Assembly (NCBI GenBank): GCA_023052935.1
Contig: CM041297.1
Coordinates: 109,049,563 to 109,113,562, forward strand
Direction of reading: 5' to 3'
From: Piezodorus guildinii
Taxonomy: Eukaryota > Arthropoda > Insecta > Hemiptera > Pentatomidae
Length of the DNA stretch: 64,000 nucleotides
This document shows, in pieces, positions 9,590 to 21,234 of this stretch. A program made the translations under genes and the position numbers. The notes beneath the pieces were generated by a model that was not told where the DNA came from, did not search any database, and was given only the letters and a program-made list of their open reading frames with translations. Each line of letters starts with the position of its first letter. Positions within the stretch are counted from its first letter, which is position 1.

Positions 9590-12166
9590 AAGGTTCTGAT
9601 GGAATTTAGAGAATTTTAATGGTATAAGGTCTAAAATAAATGGAATATTTAGGTCGCGGTGTAAGGTATAGTTGGATACATAATAAGGAGCATTAACTAT
9701 TGTTCGGAGGACTTTTGATTGGAAGGATTGAATGCGTTTGATGTTAGAAAATTTAGCTGTCCCCCACAGTTCAAGCCCGTAGGTCCAGATAGGTTTCAGT
9801 ACTGTCTTGTATATTAGCAGTTTGTTCTCGATAGATAATTTAGAATTTCCGTTCAGTAGTCTGTATAATTGTCCAAATCGTCGATTAAGTTCTTGTCGTT
9901 TAAGTCTAGTATGCGGGTTCCAAGTTAGTCTTTTGTCCAGAAGGAAGCCAAGATACCGGACTGTGTCGGAGAAAGGAAGCGGAACGGAGTTAAAGAGAAC
10001 TGGAGGGCAGGATTGTCTTCGAAGGGTAAAGGTGACATGTCTGCATTTGGATTGATTTACTTTGATTCTCCAGTTGTTACACCAGTCTTCAATTTGAGAA
10101 AGGTGTGTTTGGAGGCCTGTAGATGCAATTTCGGGATCTAAGTGAGAGGATAGGATAGCTGTGTCATCAGCGTACGTTGCTAGGAAGGTATTAGGGCAAA
10201 GAGGAATATCACCCGTGTATATATTGTAGAGGATAGGACCAAGGACACTACCCTGAGGAACACCGGATTCGACTGGATAATAATTGGAATATTCTGCACC
10301 ACAACGAACTCGGAAGGAGCGGTTTGATAGATAGGATCGGAGGACTAGTATAAGGATAGGGGTAAATGGTTTTTGAGCTTAAAGAGCAATCCCGGGTGCC
10401 ACACCCGGTCAAATGCTTGCGTTATGTCCAGAAATGCACCCGAGCAGTACTCCTTGTTCTCAAGGGCAGAGGAAATATGGTCAACGACTCGGAGCCCTTG
10501 CTGAACGGTTGAATGTTGGGAACGGAATCCAAACTGATGGGAAGGAATAGTGTGGGATTCTAATAACGGTAATATTCGTTTGAAGAGGATTTTTTTCAAA
10601 GATTTTTGAAAGGATTGGGAGTAGGCTGATAGGTCTATATGATGTAGTGTTAGGAGGTTTACCTGGTTTTAGGAAGAGAATTATTGTGGAATGTTTCCAT
10701 AAGAGAGGAAAATGAGTAGTGCGTAGAATGGAGTTGTAAATATATGTAAGAAATATAACGGCTTTAGATGGAAGCTGTCTGAGAATCTGAGGAGTGAGGA
10801 GATCGTATCCAGGAGATTTACGGAGTGCAAGTTTTCGGAGAAGATATTTGACCTCAGAGGGATTAACTGCTTTAGGAGGTAATGAAAGCGGAATTGGAGA
10901 CTGAAGGAACTGTTCCACTACTGAAGTGTGGTTTGGATTGGATTCTGGATGAGGTGTGAAGACTTGGGAAACGTATTTGGCAAGTTCCTCGACTTTGTCT
11001 TCACCAGACGCAGCCCAGGAACCATTACTACGACGGAGAGGATGGGAAATATGGTGGGATTTTAGAATTTTCTTGGTGACATTCCACAGGAATTGTCACA
11101 AGCCGAAAGAGAAGAAAGGAAGGAACTAAAGGATTTGGAACGGAAGGTCGCCAACTCCCTCTTTAATTGTCTACAATAAAAGTTATAGGAGCGGCGATCT
11201 GTGGGGTGACGGGTGCGTTGCCATAAGGATCTGGATCGGCGTTTGGTGCGGATGAGGTCAATGAGGTGTTGTGGTAAATGATTTTGGTTATGACTTATCT
11301 GGGAGTGCTTGGGAGAGGAGGCAGTCCAAACAGCTTGTTGAATAGCGATGGTGAAGAAGTTTACGGCATCATCAAGGTCATCTGGAGTTTTGAGTTTCAC
11401 TCTGAGGTCAATATCACTGGTCAGGATTTGGCGAAAAAGGTCCCAGTTTACTGGTCCTCTGATAAATGACGGTGGGTGGGTTTAGGAATAGGAATTAGGG
11501 ATACTTTAAGGAGCAATGGACTATGGTCAGAGGACAGTTCATCAAGGCGAGTCACCGACATGTTTAGGGAGTCTAATCCGCTGTGAATGAAGAAGTCAAG
11601 GATGTCAGGATTACGGTTAGGATCAGTTGGCCAGTAGGTAGGGGAGTCAGGAGGCAGGAGGTTGAAACGTCTAGAGCTGAGTGCAGACTGTAAATTCCGT
11701 CCACGACAATTCGTGGATCTGCAACCCCATTGTTGGTTCTTAGCATTCATGTCTGCACCCAGAATGAAGTGGTTTCCTAAGGCATTGAGGAAGGATTCGA
11801 ATAGAATGTTGGAGATGGAATGTTTAGGAGGACAGTACGCTGATGCGAGGGTGATCGGATAAGAAAAGTCTTGATTACTATGGCGGTGCATTGTAGGAAA
11901 TCATAGGAGGAAACTGGGAATATATGGTGGGAGAGGGACTGGTGCACAATGACAGCAGTACCGGCATGGGCTTTTCCGTCTGGGTGGTCTGTACGGTATG
12001 TTACGTATTGCGGTATTTTAAAGAACTGTTTAGTGGTTAGTCTAGTTTCAGTAATAAGTGCTACATCAACGTTTTTGTCTTGCAATAAAGCTGTAAGTTC
12101 GTCAGTGTGATTTCTAACACCATTCGCATTCCAAAGGAGAATGGACAAGGAGTTAGGTGTAGTCAT
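9590..12166 (-). pseudogene. Jockey-like ORF2 (EN-RT), frameshifted
   Basis: ORF2 starts at 12,166 with an AP-type endonuclease (ILLWNANGVRNHTDEL, LITETRL; then in another frame LGADMNAKNQQWGCR and SSDHSPLLLKV). Downstream pieces show the RT: SYRPISLLPILSKIFEK, HQFGFRSQHSTVQQ, GAFLDITQAFDRVWHPGL. The YADDT box lies at about 10,153-10,170 in a stretch with no long open frame. At least four frame changes or stops separate these blocks, so no active enzyme can be made. The C-terminal region near 9.6-10.0 kb still aligns with the intact element (GLELWGT-like region). Confidence 0.8.
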
Positions 12167-13477
12167 TTAAGGATTTTTTAAGGAAGGGATTAAATTTGAT
12201 ACGAGATTAGTAAGTAGTGATATTAGCGGCATAACAAGAGATTTGATTTCAGTGATGAAGGATGTCATCAAACTTGTAAGGTCTGTGACATTTGATGGAG
12301 GAGGAATATGAGAAATTTGATGCGGATGAGGTTTTTGAGGGTTGGGTAAATTTTGAGGAATAGGTGGTTGTGGAAGGGGTTCAGGATTTTGAAGTATGCG
12401 TTGTTCCGGCAGGGCCTCTTTGTTCTGGTTCCCACCTCCAAGTAGATGGGCAAATGTTACATTGGAATCAATTGTTTTTGAAGGTTGTCTTCTGCTTTTG
12501 ATCGGCTCAGCTGTTTCATCCAGATTCTGAGGTTTTTGGTATCTGCTTTTGAGGTTCTTGTAGATTTGACATCCCTTGTAGTTAGCCGGGTGGTCCTTGA
12601 GGCACAGAGCACATACAGCGGGTGTTGATCTTAATCGTGTACATTCTTCTGATTTATGTTGCTCACCGCATTTCACACAGCGTGGTGTGTGGTGACAGTA
12701 AGTTCTCGTATGACCATATGCCTGACAATTATGGCACTGAACTATTTCTTTCTTAGTGTAAGGTTTCTCAACTCTTACACTAGTATAGTACAACCTATTG
12801 AGGTCGTAAATTTTTTCAACTCCTGCTGATGGTTCCAAGTCCACGAAGAATAGAGGCAGTGGAATTTTATCTTTTAGGACATTGGTGACTTGCCGCACTT
12901 TATAGCCTATCTCCGTCAGTTCTTCTTTGATAGCTGTAACTGGTGTCGAAGGGTGTAGGTTTCTAATTACAACCCTTAAAGCTCTCTCCTGGCGCAACTG
13001 ATAGGTATGAAAATCAGCTTTGGTCTCAGTCAGATATTTCTCTATTTTTCTGTAGCTTTCGGCGGTAGTCGGGGATATTTTAGTATCACTGGTTCTACTT
13101 ATACAAGAATAACTATTAGGATCAGTTACTTTGTTTAAATGCGCACACATCAGTTGAAAATTTTTAATATTTTTAACAAATATTGGTGGAGGTAGTGGTT
13201 CCCTGGTTATAGGAGAAGATTCCATGGTTTCTTTTTCATTTTGGAGGATCTGAAATGGATTCGGTGTAAAAAACGGCGATTCATCAGTTAATCCTTGTGA
13301 TGATGTGCTAGGCTGTGGTTCAGATCCTAAAGAGGTAGCTGAAGCGGTCGCTGGGGGAATCATTTTTTTATTATTTTCACGGCGAGGTCTCTGTTTTGTA
13401 GGAGACGAATTTGAACTTGCAGATCTAGATCTTTTACTTGTAGCTTTTGAGGACATAACTTGATGGAAATATCTCAT
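12167..13477 (-). CDS. Jockey-like ORF1 (zinc-knuckle RNA-binding protein)
   Basis: An open 436-codon frame encodes the Gag-like nucleic-acid chaperone of a Jockey-clade LINE. The N-terminus is basic and Ser/Pro-rich (SKATSKRSRSA, KQRPRRENNKK). The centre has the conserved fold seen in insect LINE ORF1s, with PLPLFFVDLEP, followed by three CCHC-type knuckles: CHNCQAYGHTRTYC, CVKCGEQHKSEEC and CALCLKDHPANYKGC. The tail is Pro/Gln-rich. Translation could start at the first Met (13,477) or at the Met seven codons later. The stop (TAA, 12,167-12,169) directly abuts the ORF2 ATG. It is intact by reading frame, although its ORF2 partner is broken. Confidence 0.8.
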   Translation of the reverse strand: MRYFHQVMSSKATSKRSRSASSNSSPTKQRPRRENNKKMIPPATASATSLGSEPQPSTSSQGLTDESPFFTPNPFQILQNEKETMESSPITREPLPPPIFVKNIKNFQLMCAHLNKVTDPNSYSCISRTSDTKISPTTAESYRKIEKYLTETKADFHTYQLRQERALRVVIRNLHPSTPVTAIKEELTEIGYKVRQVTNVLKDKIPLPLFFVDLEPSAGVEKIYDLNRLYYTSVRVEKPYTKKEIVQCHNCQAYGHTRTYCHHTPRCVKCGEQHKSEECTRLRSTPAVCALCLKDHPANYKGCQIYKNLKSRYQKPQNLDETAEPIKSRRQPSKTIDSNVTFAHLLGGGNQNKEALPEQRILQNPEPLPQPPIPQNLPNPQKPHPHQISHIPPPSNVTDLTSLMTSFITEIKSLVMPLISLLTNLVSNLIPSLKNP

Positions 13478-13850
13478 TGATTAAAAAAAAATAAATAAAT
13501 AAAAAAAAATAATAAAAATAAAAAAAAAAATAAAAAAAAATAAATAAATAATGAGATGAGAATGAGAAGGAAAGATAATAAAAGAAAGATAAGCTAAAGA
13601 AAAGCAAGCCCGAGCTTGCCAAGCTAGCGGCAATCAGCTGATCAGAGACCCTCCTTTCACTTTTCGCGATTCTACAAAGTAAATTATAACTTTGCTTACC
13701 GATATTTCTCCAATATTCACTGCTGTGGTTTTCTTGAAGACTAGTGATGTTTTCCAGACTTAACTCAAGCGAATTCCCACTGAAAAGAGCAAAAATCTGA
13801 GAGACGAAGTAACGTATGACTGTTATCATCGAGCGCATCAGCTGTTCTGA
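13434..13850 (-). other. Likely 5' UTR of the decayed Jockey-like element
   Basis: A 134-codon minus-strand frame overlaps this stretch, but its C-terminal half is an F/Y/L-rich product of the A/T tract, so I treat it as a chance open frame. The position directly upstream of ORF1 fits a LINE 5' UTR carrying the internal promoter. Confidence 0.4.
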
Positions 13851-14039
13851 GATTAAATTAGTTTACATCATGTTGATAGCATTAAAATTTAAAACTTTTG
13901 TTTTCCTTATTACAGTAGTCCCTAAAAACCAAATGAAATATTAATTAAACAGAAAAGTATGAATGAAGTTAAATTTAACTAATAAATTGTGATTTATTCG
14001 TAAAATTGATATGGTTGAACTTATTACTTCAGAAACACT

Positions 14040-14545
14040 AAGGGAAATCAATGCTTCCTCTACCAGGTTATCAGAACTCAGCGCCCCATCTATATCTTCC
14101 AAACCCTGCAATTTAAGTCTTCAATTCAGTCCCGTTCCACCAGATCCCGTCCAGTCTTTCTGACCTCTATCCTCCTCCTCACCGTACTGCTGCCTTTGAC
14201 AAGTCCTTTCTAGCCAAAGCAACCTCTCTTTGGAATTCTATGCCTCCTGAGATCCGTCATGTAAGAACTACTTTCTCCTTCAAATCGCTCCTTTTCTACT
14301 TACCCAGTCAAACAGACTATAACCTCTAACTGCAGATGCCAAAAATACCAATTTCTGTTGTGATATTATTTAAATTATCACTCATGAAGTAGCTATTTAT
14401 TTTTATTTTTTTCATAGTTTAGTAATTTGTTGTTCAAAGCCATGACCACATTGTTCCGGTCATCGATTCTGTATTTTTATCTTATTCTTAAGGGACTTTA
14501 GTCCCAGGATAATAAAGAAGTTTTTCATTTCATTTCATATACTGC
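14040..14545 (+). mobile_element. 5'-truncated CR1/L2-like LINE, copy B
   Basis: Broken C-terminal ORF2 sequence is recognisable (RPIYIFQTLQFKSSIQS-like, then an ALWNSMPPEIRH-like segment), followed by a 3' UTR with the GGGACTTTAGTCCC hairpin at about 14,492-14,505, an AATAAA and a tail of TTTCAT units. The hairpin and tail match copies A and C-G. Confidence 0.65.
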
Positions 14546-15411
14546 AAAAACTTTAAGGCAACTGATGATTCCATGAGAAATTTTAACTACACATAAGTAG
14601 ACAAAAGGTAAAAAACGAAATAAATAACTGTATTTTAAAAACCACTAGAGACAATAATTAGAAAAGATATGATAATAGAATAAAAAAGAGAAACATATTC
14701 TAACTTGAATGAGGTTGACAGAAAACTGCCTATAGAATCAGATTCCACTTACTTAAAAAACACTACGAACTTCCAATCTATTACAAAAAGTTTATTTACA
14801 TTAGCATTTTAAACCCTATTTAAGCATATGGGATTGTGCTTTAAGGTCATCCTAAACCCCTTAACACCTTTCGCACTCAATCCTAACACTTCGAACTCCT
14901 CCGAAAATTCTTAACACCCGTTATTTTGTCACGAACAAAATCAACCATTAAGACCTTCATTGCACACTTAAAGCTCCTAATATATTTATGAAAAACCTCA
15001 TTTAAGTGCTAAATTCGTAGTTCATTCAAGTCATTTTTATGACATGTAAGTCCAATTCACATTTACTTATTGGCTGTAGAAATACAGTTATATATTTCAA
15101 TGAATATATTGTTCAGGATAAATAATCTTTCCACCCCTCATAAAAATAAATAAATAAAAGATATAACTCTTATGATTTCTAACACTCAATCTACACAAAT
15201 ACCCTAGTGTGTAACTTATCGTCCCAACATATTTCTGATAAATCTACAAGACGATAAAAAAGGTAACCTTTATAGTTCATTCATCAGCCAATTTCATTTC
15301 AGGTTTTGGACCTCACATTTACTTGTTGTATGTATTTATTACAGCTGTAAATTACAATAAATAAATTGAAAAAAATGTAGGATGCATTGCTAGTTGGAGA
15401 TTAGAGATATG
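14546..15411. other. Intergenic, with two short LINE-like 3' ends
   Basis: No gene is seen. Two short stretches (about 15,050-15,110 and 15,305-15,370) share CACATTTACTT followed by TGTA...AATAAAT, and resemble one at 3425-3490. They may be 3' tails of very short LINE insertions. Confidence 0.4.
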
Positions 15412-16000
15412 GTACACTCAACAGCAAAAAAAGCGGACCATGATATAATTCTTTGAAAACATTGAAACAACAGCATCCAATAAAATAGTGTTATTTTTTA
15501 TTTAAAGGTGAAGTATTAGGTCAATAGAACACATGAAAATATATGGGGAGAAATAAGATATTAAACTGATAAAATAAATTTAAAAAAAAATAATAATCTT
15601 TCCAATTTCAGTAAAATGTTATTTTCAATGATTTACTTCCATTTAATAAACAAATCCTCTTGTCTTACAGTTGACATGGCGGCTCAGTACGTCTGTTTAC
15701 TCATCTTGCTAATATGATTTCTTCCATCTTTCTAGGCATACTTTGGATCAGGCCATCGATTTAATATTGAGGAATACCCTTCCACTCTTCCACGACGGCT
15801 CTTCTTAGCTCTTGAAGGCTTAATATAGGCCTCAATCGTTGTCTAACTGTTAACCCGATCCAGCTAATCCGAGGTGTGGTCTAAGGAGTTCAGGTTCGAG
15901 CTATTCGATGGTTCGGATTAAAACTTCATCCAGGTAATCGCTTGTGAAATATTGAGGGCTGAATTGTCATACATTAATAAAAAATTATCACTAATAAGAG
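15412..16000 (-). pseudogene. Tc1-like transposase C-terminus with terminal repeat
   Basis: On the minus strand, 15,960-15,660 reads through the end of a Tc1-type transposase: a decayed DLNPIEHVWD region (NLNSLDHTSD), then PILSLQELRRAVVEEW, KGIPQY, IDGLIQSMPRKMEEI. The block LxxLxxxLxxxWxxIP...I..M..R is diagnostic of Tc1/mariner C-termini. Stops and frame changes interrupt it. At 15,413-15,436 the element ends in CACTCAACAGCAAAAAAAGC, a plausible terminal inverted repeat next to TA. The N-terminal two thirds are missing. Confidence 0.7.
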
Positions 16001-16259
16001 GACAAAAAGGGCCAAAATATCTTGTAAAACATACGTTATATAAATTTGAGCATTTATTGACCCCCTGCCCTGTCAATAAATGAACTTTAGCGGGTCAATT
16101 CACGAAAATTATATGATTTAGATTAAATAATATACCAATATAAAATTGTTATGTATAATGGTTGGTAATAAGTTTAAGCCCTGTTCGTCACTTTACATTA
16201 ACTTTTACAAATTTATATATAAGATTTTTTTTCCAAAATCTATATTACTGTACGTACTG

Positions 16260-16660
16260 TGTTAAAAAAAAAATTACATCAAAAATATTTTGCTATTTTC
16301 TTCTTCAGTTGGTTGCAAATTCTTTCACCTTATATATTCAGCCGTTTTTTTTTTTAATATTTATTGATGTTTACAACTGTATAATAAAATACACATAACT
16401 GTATAATGTGATACAAGATATACTGTCATGATTTACATGTGGGGATACTACCTACTGGCAGCTCTCCAAAAACTGACTAGATTAATTTTTTTGAATCGAC
16501 AAATTAAAGGTACTTTTGTGGAATAAAATTTCAAATATTGGCATTCAAGCCCTGTCAGAATATTTCAATCAGAATGAAACCTACGTAATATTATATCCCA
16601 TTTAATTTTAAATCGGTTTTAATAGAATCGTAAAAAAGTTCAAAATAATTTTGACAGCTA
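16260..16660 (-). repeat. R880 repeat, copy 3 (split by a LINE tail)
   Basis: Same order as the copy at 52.6-52.8 kb: TTGCTATTTTCTTCTTCAGT, then AATTAAAGGTACTTTTGTGG, then CATTCAAGCCCTGTCAGAAT. A Jockey-like 3' UTR fragment (16,352-16,485) interrupts it. Confidence 0.6.
16352..16485 (-). mobile_element. Jockey-like 3' UTR fragment
   Basis: Closely resembles 40,592-40,712 of the intact Jockey-like element (TTTACAACTGTATxxxAAAATACA...ACTGTCATGA...ACATGT...CTACC...TGGCAGC), starting with a T run that is the poly(A) tail on the minus strand. It is a very short 5'-truncated insertion within R880. Confidence 0.7.
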
Positions 16661-16672
16661 GTAATATATTGA

Positions 16673-19600
16673 ATGAATGAAAAAAGAACTTTATTCTGGG
16701 ACTAAGTCCCTTGAGAATAATACACATGTACAAGAAAATAATGATTACAACTGGCCAAAAAACACATAAAAAACTAATAATATGAATGATTACAAAAATT
16801 ATTTACAATTATTTTAATTGATGAAAAGAGAGTGAAATGAAAAATATAAATTAAAAAAAAATATAGTAATATCTGAATGTAATATAGAACTAACACACCA
16901 AAAAACAAAACAAAAAAAAACATCAGAATAATTGAAAATAGAAATGAAAATAAACTTTACTATCACTTATGGTATGAAGTGTAGACATTTCTCTCATCAC
17001 ATTAATCGCTGTACTGAAATTAGGTGGCATCTGATTAGGAAGCAAGAAGGTGTTTAAAAAGGAGAGATTTGAAAGAAGATTGGGAAGGAGCATGACGGAT
17101 GTGTGATGGGATGGTATTCCATAAGAAAGTGGTCCGGGCTAAGAAGGAAAATTCATATTTTTTGGTTCTATGGGAAGGCGTATAGAGGTTGGAAAGACGG
17201 GATCTGATTTCCTGAGAATAGATTGTGGATTTAAATTGCAGGAGCTATAGATGTAAGAGGGGCGGTGGGAGCGGATGACTTGATAGAGAAAGGAACCAAA
17301 GAAATATTGCCTTCCAATCGAGAGAAATAGCCAATTCGACTCATCATAGAGGTGGGACACATGTGACCGTCTAGAGGTACCGAAGACAAATCTTAAGAAA
17401 CAGTTCATAACTCGTTTCAATCTGCCCTCAAGCAACCTCGAGAGCCCACCATATACCGCACAACTATAGTCAAAATGGGGGAAAATAAGAGAGGATACAA
17501 GGAGCTTCCGGGAGGATTGTGGGAGAAGGTGACGGGACCGCTGAAATAGTTTTAGTGTGCTGATCGATCTTTTGGAAATTTGGGCAATATGGGGTTTCCA
17601 GGATAAGTTTTGGTCAAGGATTACGCCAAGGTTTTTGACGGAGGAGGTGAAGGTAATAGGGTGACGATCAAGCAAAAGAGAAGGAAGGGTGGTGATAGAA
17701 CTAAGGAGGAAATTGGAACCGATTAAAATGGCTTGGGTTTTTATAGGATTAAGCTTTAGACTATTCAGGTTTGCCCAGGCACTGATCCTATCTAGGTCTG
17801 CCTGAATATTTGCAAAAGCTAATGATAATTCGGAAGGAGGAAAGGATAGATAGATTTGGAAGTCATCAGCGTATAGGTGGTAGGACAGTGATGGATTGAA
17901 TTAGGGAGGTCATTGATAAAGGTATTGAACAGAATGGGGGAAATACTCGAACCTTGAGCAACACCTGAGGATAGAGTTAGGAAGGAAGATAAGGGTTCAT
18001 TAGGGATAGCAACTGCTTGTGATCGCTCGGAAAGAAAAGATTGGAACCATTGGATAGAACTATTAGAAAAGGATAAACACTTTAATTTGGAAAAAAGGAT
18101 CGAGTGGTTCAGGGAGTCAAAGGCCTTGGAGAAGTCTAGGAGTATTAGGACCGTTAATTTTCTTTCATCCATTGCAGTGTGGATATCACTTGTGATTTTG
18201 GTAAGGGCTGATTACGTGGAGAAACCAGGTCGGAAGCCGGATTGGAAAGGATCAAGTTGATTAGTCTCTTAGAGAAAATGGGACACTTGGGATTGTACAA
18301 TTCGTTCTAGAGGTTTGGAGAGATTAGACAGGATAGAGATAGGGCGATAATCTTTAGGTGATGTCGGGTTAGGGATTTTGTTAATAGGATGGACTAAGGC
18401 TTTTTTCCATGATGAAGGGAATACAGAGTCCTGGAGTGAGAAATTGTAAATGAAAAGAAGAACAGGTAGGATTTCAGGTAGGCATAATTTTAACAGTTTG
18501 ACGGGTATTCCATCAGAACCGATGGAAGTGGTATGAGATTTCATTAAGGAAGAAATAAGGTCTGTGGGAGTAATATTTGAGTAATAAAAATTATCACAAT
18601 TAAATGATGGTGTGAGTGAAAGGTTGGTAGAGAAGGCTGTAGTAATATTGGAGGAATCAGATGTAAAGTATATATTTAGCTCGTCGGATGATATTGGGAA
18701 ACTTGAGGAGGTAAAGGATTTACAGAGGGAAAGTTCACGAAGGAGTTGCCATTTGGTTTTGGAATCAGGGGAAGAGGACAAGGCTTCATGAAAATAGTTG
18801 GATTTTGCACGCCTTACTGTTGTTTGTGTCAAGTTACGGAGTACCCTAAACGCTTCATAATCGTCTGCATGTCTTGTACGCCTGAAGCGTCTGCGGGCAG
18901 CCTCACGCTTCCTTTGTAAATCTCTTATCTCTTGACAAATCCAGGAGCAGGGCGGCGGCGGAAGGTACAGGTTTTGAGTGGAGCATGTTTGTCGAGGATA
19001 TTGATGAGGTTGGAAGTAAGGATATCGACCATTGAGTCTATTGAGGAAGATGAATATAAGTCGTCCCAATTGAGGATTTCTAGGCCAGGTAGTAAGTTTT
19101 CGCGGGTGAGGGCATTAATGTTACGGAACGTTATGGTTTTAGGGAGGATTTTTGGAGTTTGGATATTATAAGATATTTGAATTAAGTCATGGAAGGAAAG
19201 GAATGGGACAAGCAATTGTGATGAAGAGAGAAGGTTCTGGGCCGAGTTGATTACATGAAGGTCTAACCAGGTATCGGAAAAGCGGGTATGATGGGTGGAT
19301 GAGAAAGGAACGATGAAAAGATTCAGGGAAAAGAAGAGATTCTCGAGGTACTGTTGATCGTTGGAGTTGGATAGGAAATTGGTATTAAGATCGCCTGAGA
19401 TTATAATATTATTGTAGACCGGAATGTAGTTGTAAAGGGTATTTTCAAAAGGAGCATCAAAAGGAACTAGAGGAGGGCGGTACACTACAGCAAATAGAAG
19501 AGGATGGGTGTTACAAGTAATTTCAATGAAAAGGAACTCAATATGAGGTTGGTCAGATGGGGTTGAGACTTCTATAATACGGAATTTAAGGTTATTATGA

Positions 19601-19860
19601 ACGTATAGACCGACGCCGCCACCTGTGCGGCCTATTCGGTAGTGGCGTATAAAGGAATAATCGGGTAAGGAAACAGAAGAGGAGGGGATATAAGGTTTTA
19701 ACCATGTTTCTGAAATAGCTATGACATGATAAAAGTGCTGGCTAAAATATTTCAGAAATTCATCGTAATGGACTGGTAAGGATTGGGAGTTAACATGGCA
19801 AATGTTTAGGATATTAGACATGGGAATGAGATGGGAGAAGATGCCAAGAAGAAAAGGTAT
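16673..19860 (-). mobile_element. CR1/L2-like LINE, copy C (longest)
   Basis: About 3.2 kb on the minus strand, with an ORF2-type coding region from 19,821 to about 17,000, then a 3' UTR ending in AGAATAAAGTTC after a GGGACTTAGTCCC hairpin (16,697-16,710) and a TTCATTCATTC tail. No ORF1 is present; the right edge is just upstream of the endonuclease start, so it is either 5'-truncated or from a single-ORF family. It provides the reference for the shorter copies A, B and D-G. The target-site duplication is not clear. Confidence 0.75.
17139..19821 (-). pseudogene. CR1/L2-like EN-RT polyprotein, frameshifted
   Basis: The endonuclease (19,821-18,925) starts LNICHVNSQSLPVHYDEF and has AISETWLKP, GGVGLYVHNNLKF, AVVYRPP and SGDLNTNF. 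The RT follows in new frames: DYRPISILSNLSKPLERI (near 18,300), LILLDFSKAFDSLNHSIL and SSGVAQGSSISPILF (18,172-17,880). The YADDFQIY box is encoded at about 17,862-17,880 but in a different frame from the preceding segment, so a frameshift sits just before the active site. The C-terminal part (17,675-17,139) is open. At least three frame breaks make it inactive. Clade is judged from motif style only. Confidence 0.75.
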
Positions 19861-20499
19861 ATTATTATTATTATAAATATATTATAATTATATTACACAT
19901 ACCAACACTAGAAATAAATAGCATTGTGATATGCGCATATCACATTTTTACTAATTATTTTAAGAATCACAAAGTCCATTGTGTATCTTGTTTTCCTCCA
20001 CAATAGCAGGGTACAAAAGGCCTCGGACCCTTACCTTATAAATATCCCGTACGGTAGAGCATCGTTGGCCCAAGTTTTCTCTGTTATTGGGTCATATGTA
20101 TTACTAACACACCCTACAGGAAGTAAAAGGCATATGTTATGATATACGGATGACAGTCAGGGTATTCTGAGCTGGACAAAGGCCAAATCCTCTCTGAAAA
20201 AAATCCTCCCTACCACTAAGGACTATTGAGATGATTTCAAAACCCTAATGTTTTTTTATTCAAAACAAAGCTCATCAGGATTGAAAAAGAAAACTCTTGA
20301 ATAATAAAAACGTTTTAAGTAAAATTTCAAATAAAATAAATGAAATAAAAATTTAAATATAACATATGAAATGAGTAAGGTGTTGGCAAAGGTAATGGGA
20401 CTGTCGTTAGAGAAGCTCATTGTTGTGATAGCAACACTGTAACTCTTCAACTAGTTGAATCTTTAACATGAAGGTCAAATTCTTTGAATATACAAATTA
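19861..20499. other. AT-rich DNA, nothing recognised
   Basis: Includes a TTATTATTA run and a short segment (about 19,975-20,005) resembling the flank of R880 at 4785. No gene is seen. Confidence 0.45.
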
Positions 20500-20780
20500 T
20501 TTCTAAAATGATGTACTTCAAAGAAATTTGTTATTTCAGGAAAATAAAAAGTCACAAGGACATAGATCAGGTTAAAAAGGAATTGGGAAACAGCAGGAAT
20601 ATCTTTGTAGTTCGAAAATTCTATAATCTAAAAGGCCATGTGACACTGGGAGTCGTCATGATGGAGCATCCACTTGTCTGCAATGTCCGGTCTCATACGA
20701 ATCCCCCTTTTCCTGAGTTTATTATGAGATTTCACAAGAACTTTCTGCACGTTCGACGTTCGACCGATTAAATCATAATA
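20500..20780 (-). pseudogene. mariner transposase remnant
   Basis: The minus strand reads VLVKSHNKLRKRGIRMRPDI, then ADKWMLHHDDSQCHMAF, a short gap with a stop, YKDIPAVSQ, and DLCPCDFLF. These correspond to the mariner transposase catalytic region (family pattern W.LHHDNAP.H and SPDL.P.DFFLF), including the second and third catalytic Asp of the DD34D triad. Stops and frame changes show it is dead. The plus-strand 95-codon open frame over the same bases is an antisense artefact. No terminal repeats were located. Confidence 0.75.
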
Positions 20781-21194
20781 TTTATTGTTCCTCTTGTTCT
20801 GCTTTATTCTTATTGATTTCGTCCGATTTTTTTTTTATTTAATTTTTTTTCCCTCATCATTTTTTTTTCCTCATCGTCTTCTGAAGATAATTTGGGCAAT
20901 AATAACCACTCGCAGTTTTTTACCCTTAAAACCAAAACAACAACGTACGACGTTTTTGTCAGTTTTGTTCAACCTAAGTCAGGTCGTTTTCTAGAACTAA
21001 AGATTTGTATTATTGATGAGTATTGTTTTAATGGGCATGTTTCAAGTTTTCAAAAGTCGCAGACTCCAATACTTTTTTAACACAAAATTTAATTAAGTTG
21101 ATCTACTTTTGCGATATGAAGCTAAACAAAAAAAGAAAAAACCTATATAAGTACAAAGCTATTTATATTATATATATGTGTGTAAATATATATA

Positions 21195-21234
<40 letters not shown>

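Larger units (their letters stand above)
9545..13850 (-). mobile_element. Decayed Jockey-like LINE
   Basis: Nearly full-length non-LTR retrotransposon on the minus strand: 5' UTR to about 13,850, ORF1 (13,477-12,167) and ORF2 (from 12,166) broken into several frames. Gene order and protein motifs match the intact element at 40.57-45.57 kb, but nucleotide similarity is moderate, so it is a different family or subfamily. A long A-rich tract (about 13,480-13,555) precedes ORF1. I could not define target-site duplications, so both ends are approximate. Confidence 0.8.

Noticed and set aside
13434..13838. 134-codon minus-strand ORF upstream of the Jockey-like ORF1
   Set aside because: Its second half is an F/Y-rich artefact of an A/T tract and it sits in the expected 5' UTR.
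20484..20771. 95-codon plus-strand ORF
   Set aside because: The same bases encode mariner catalytic motifs on the minus strand; the plus frame has no motif.
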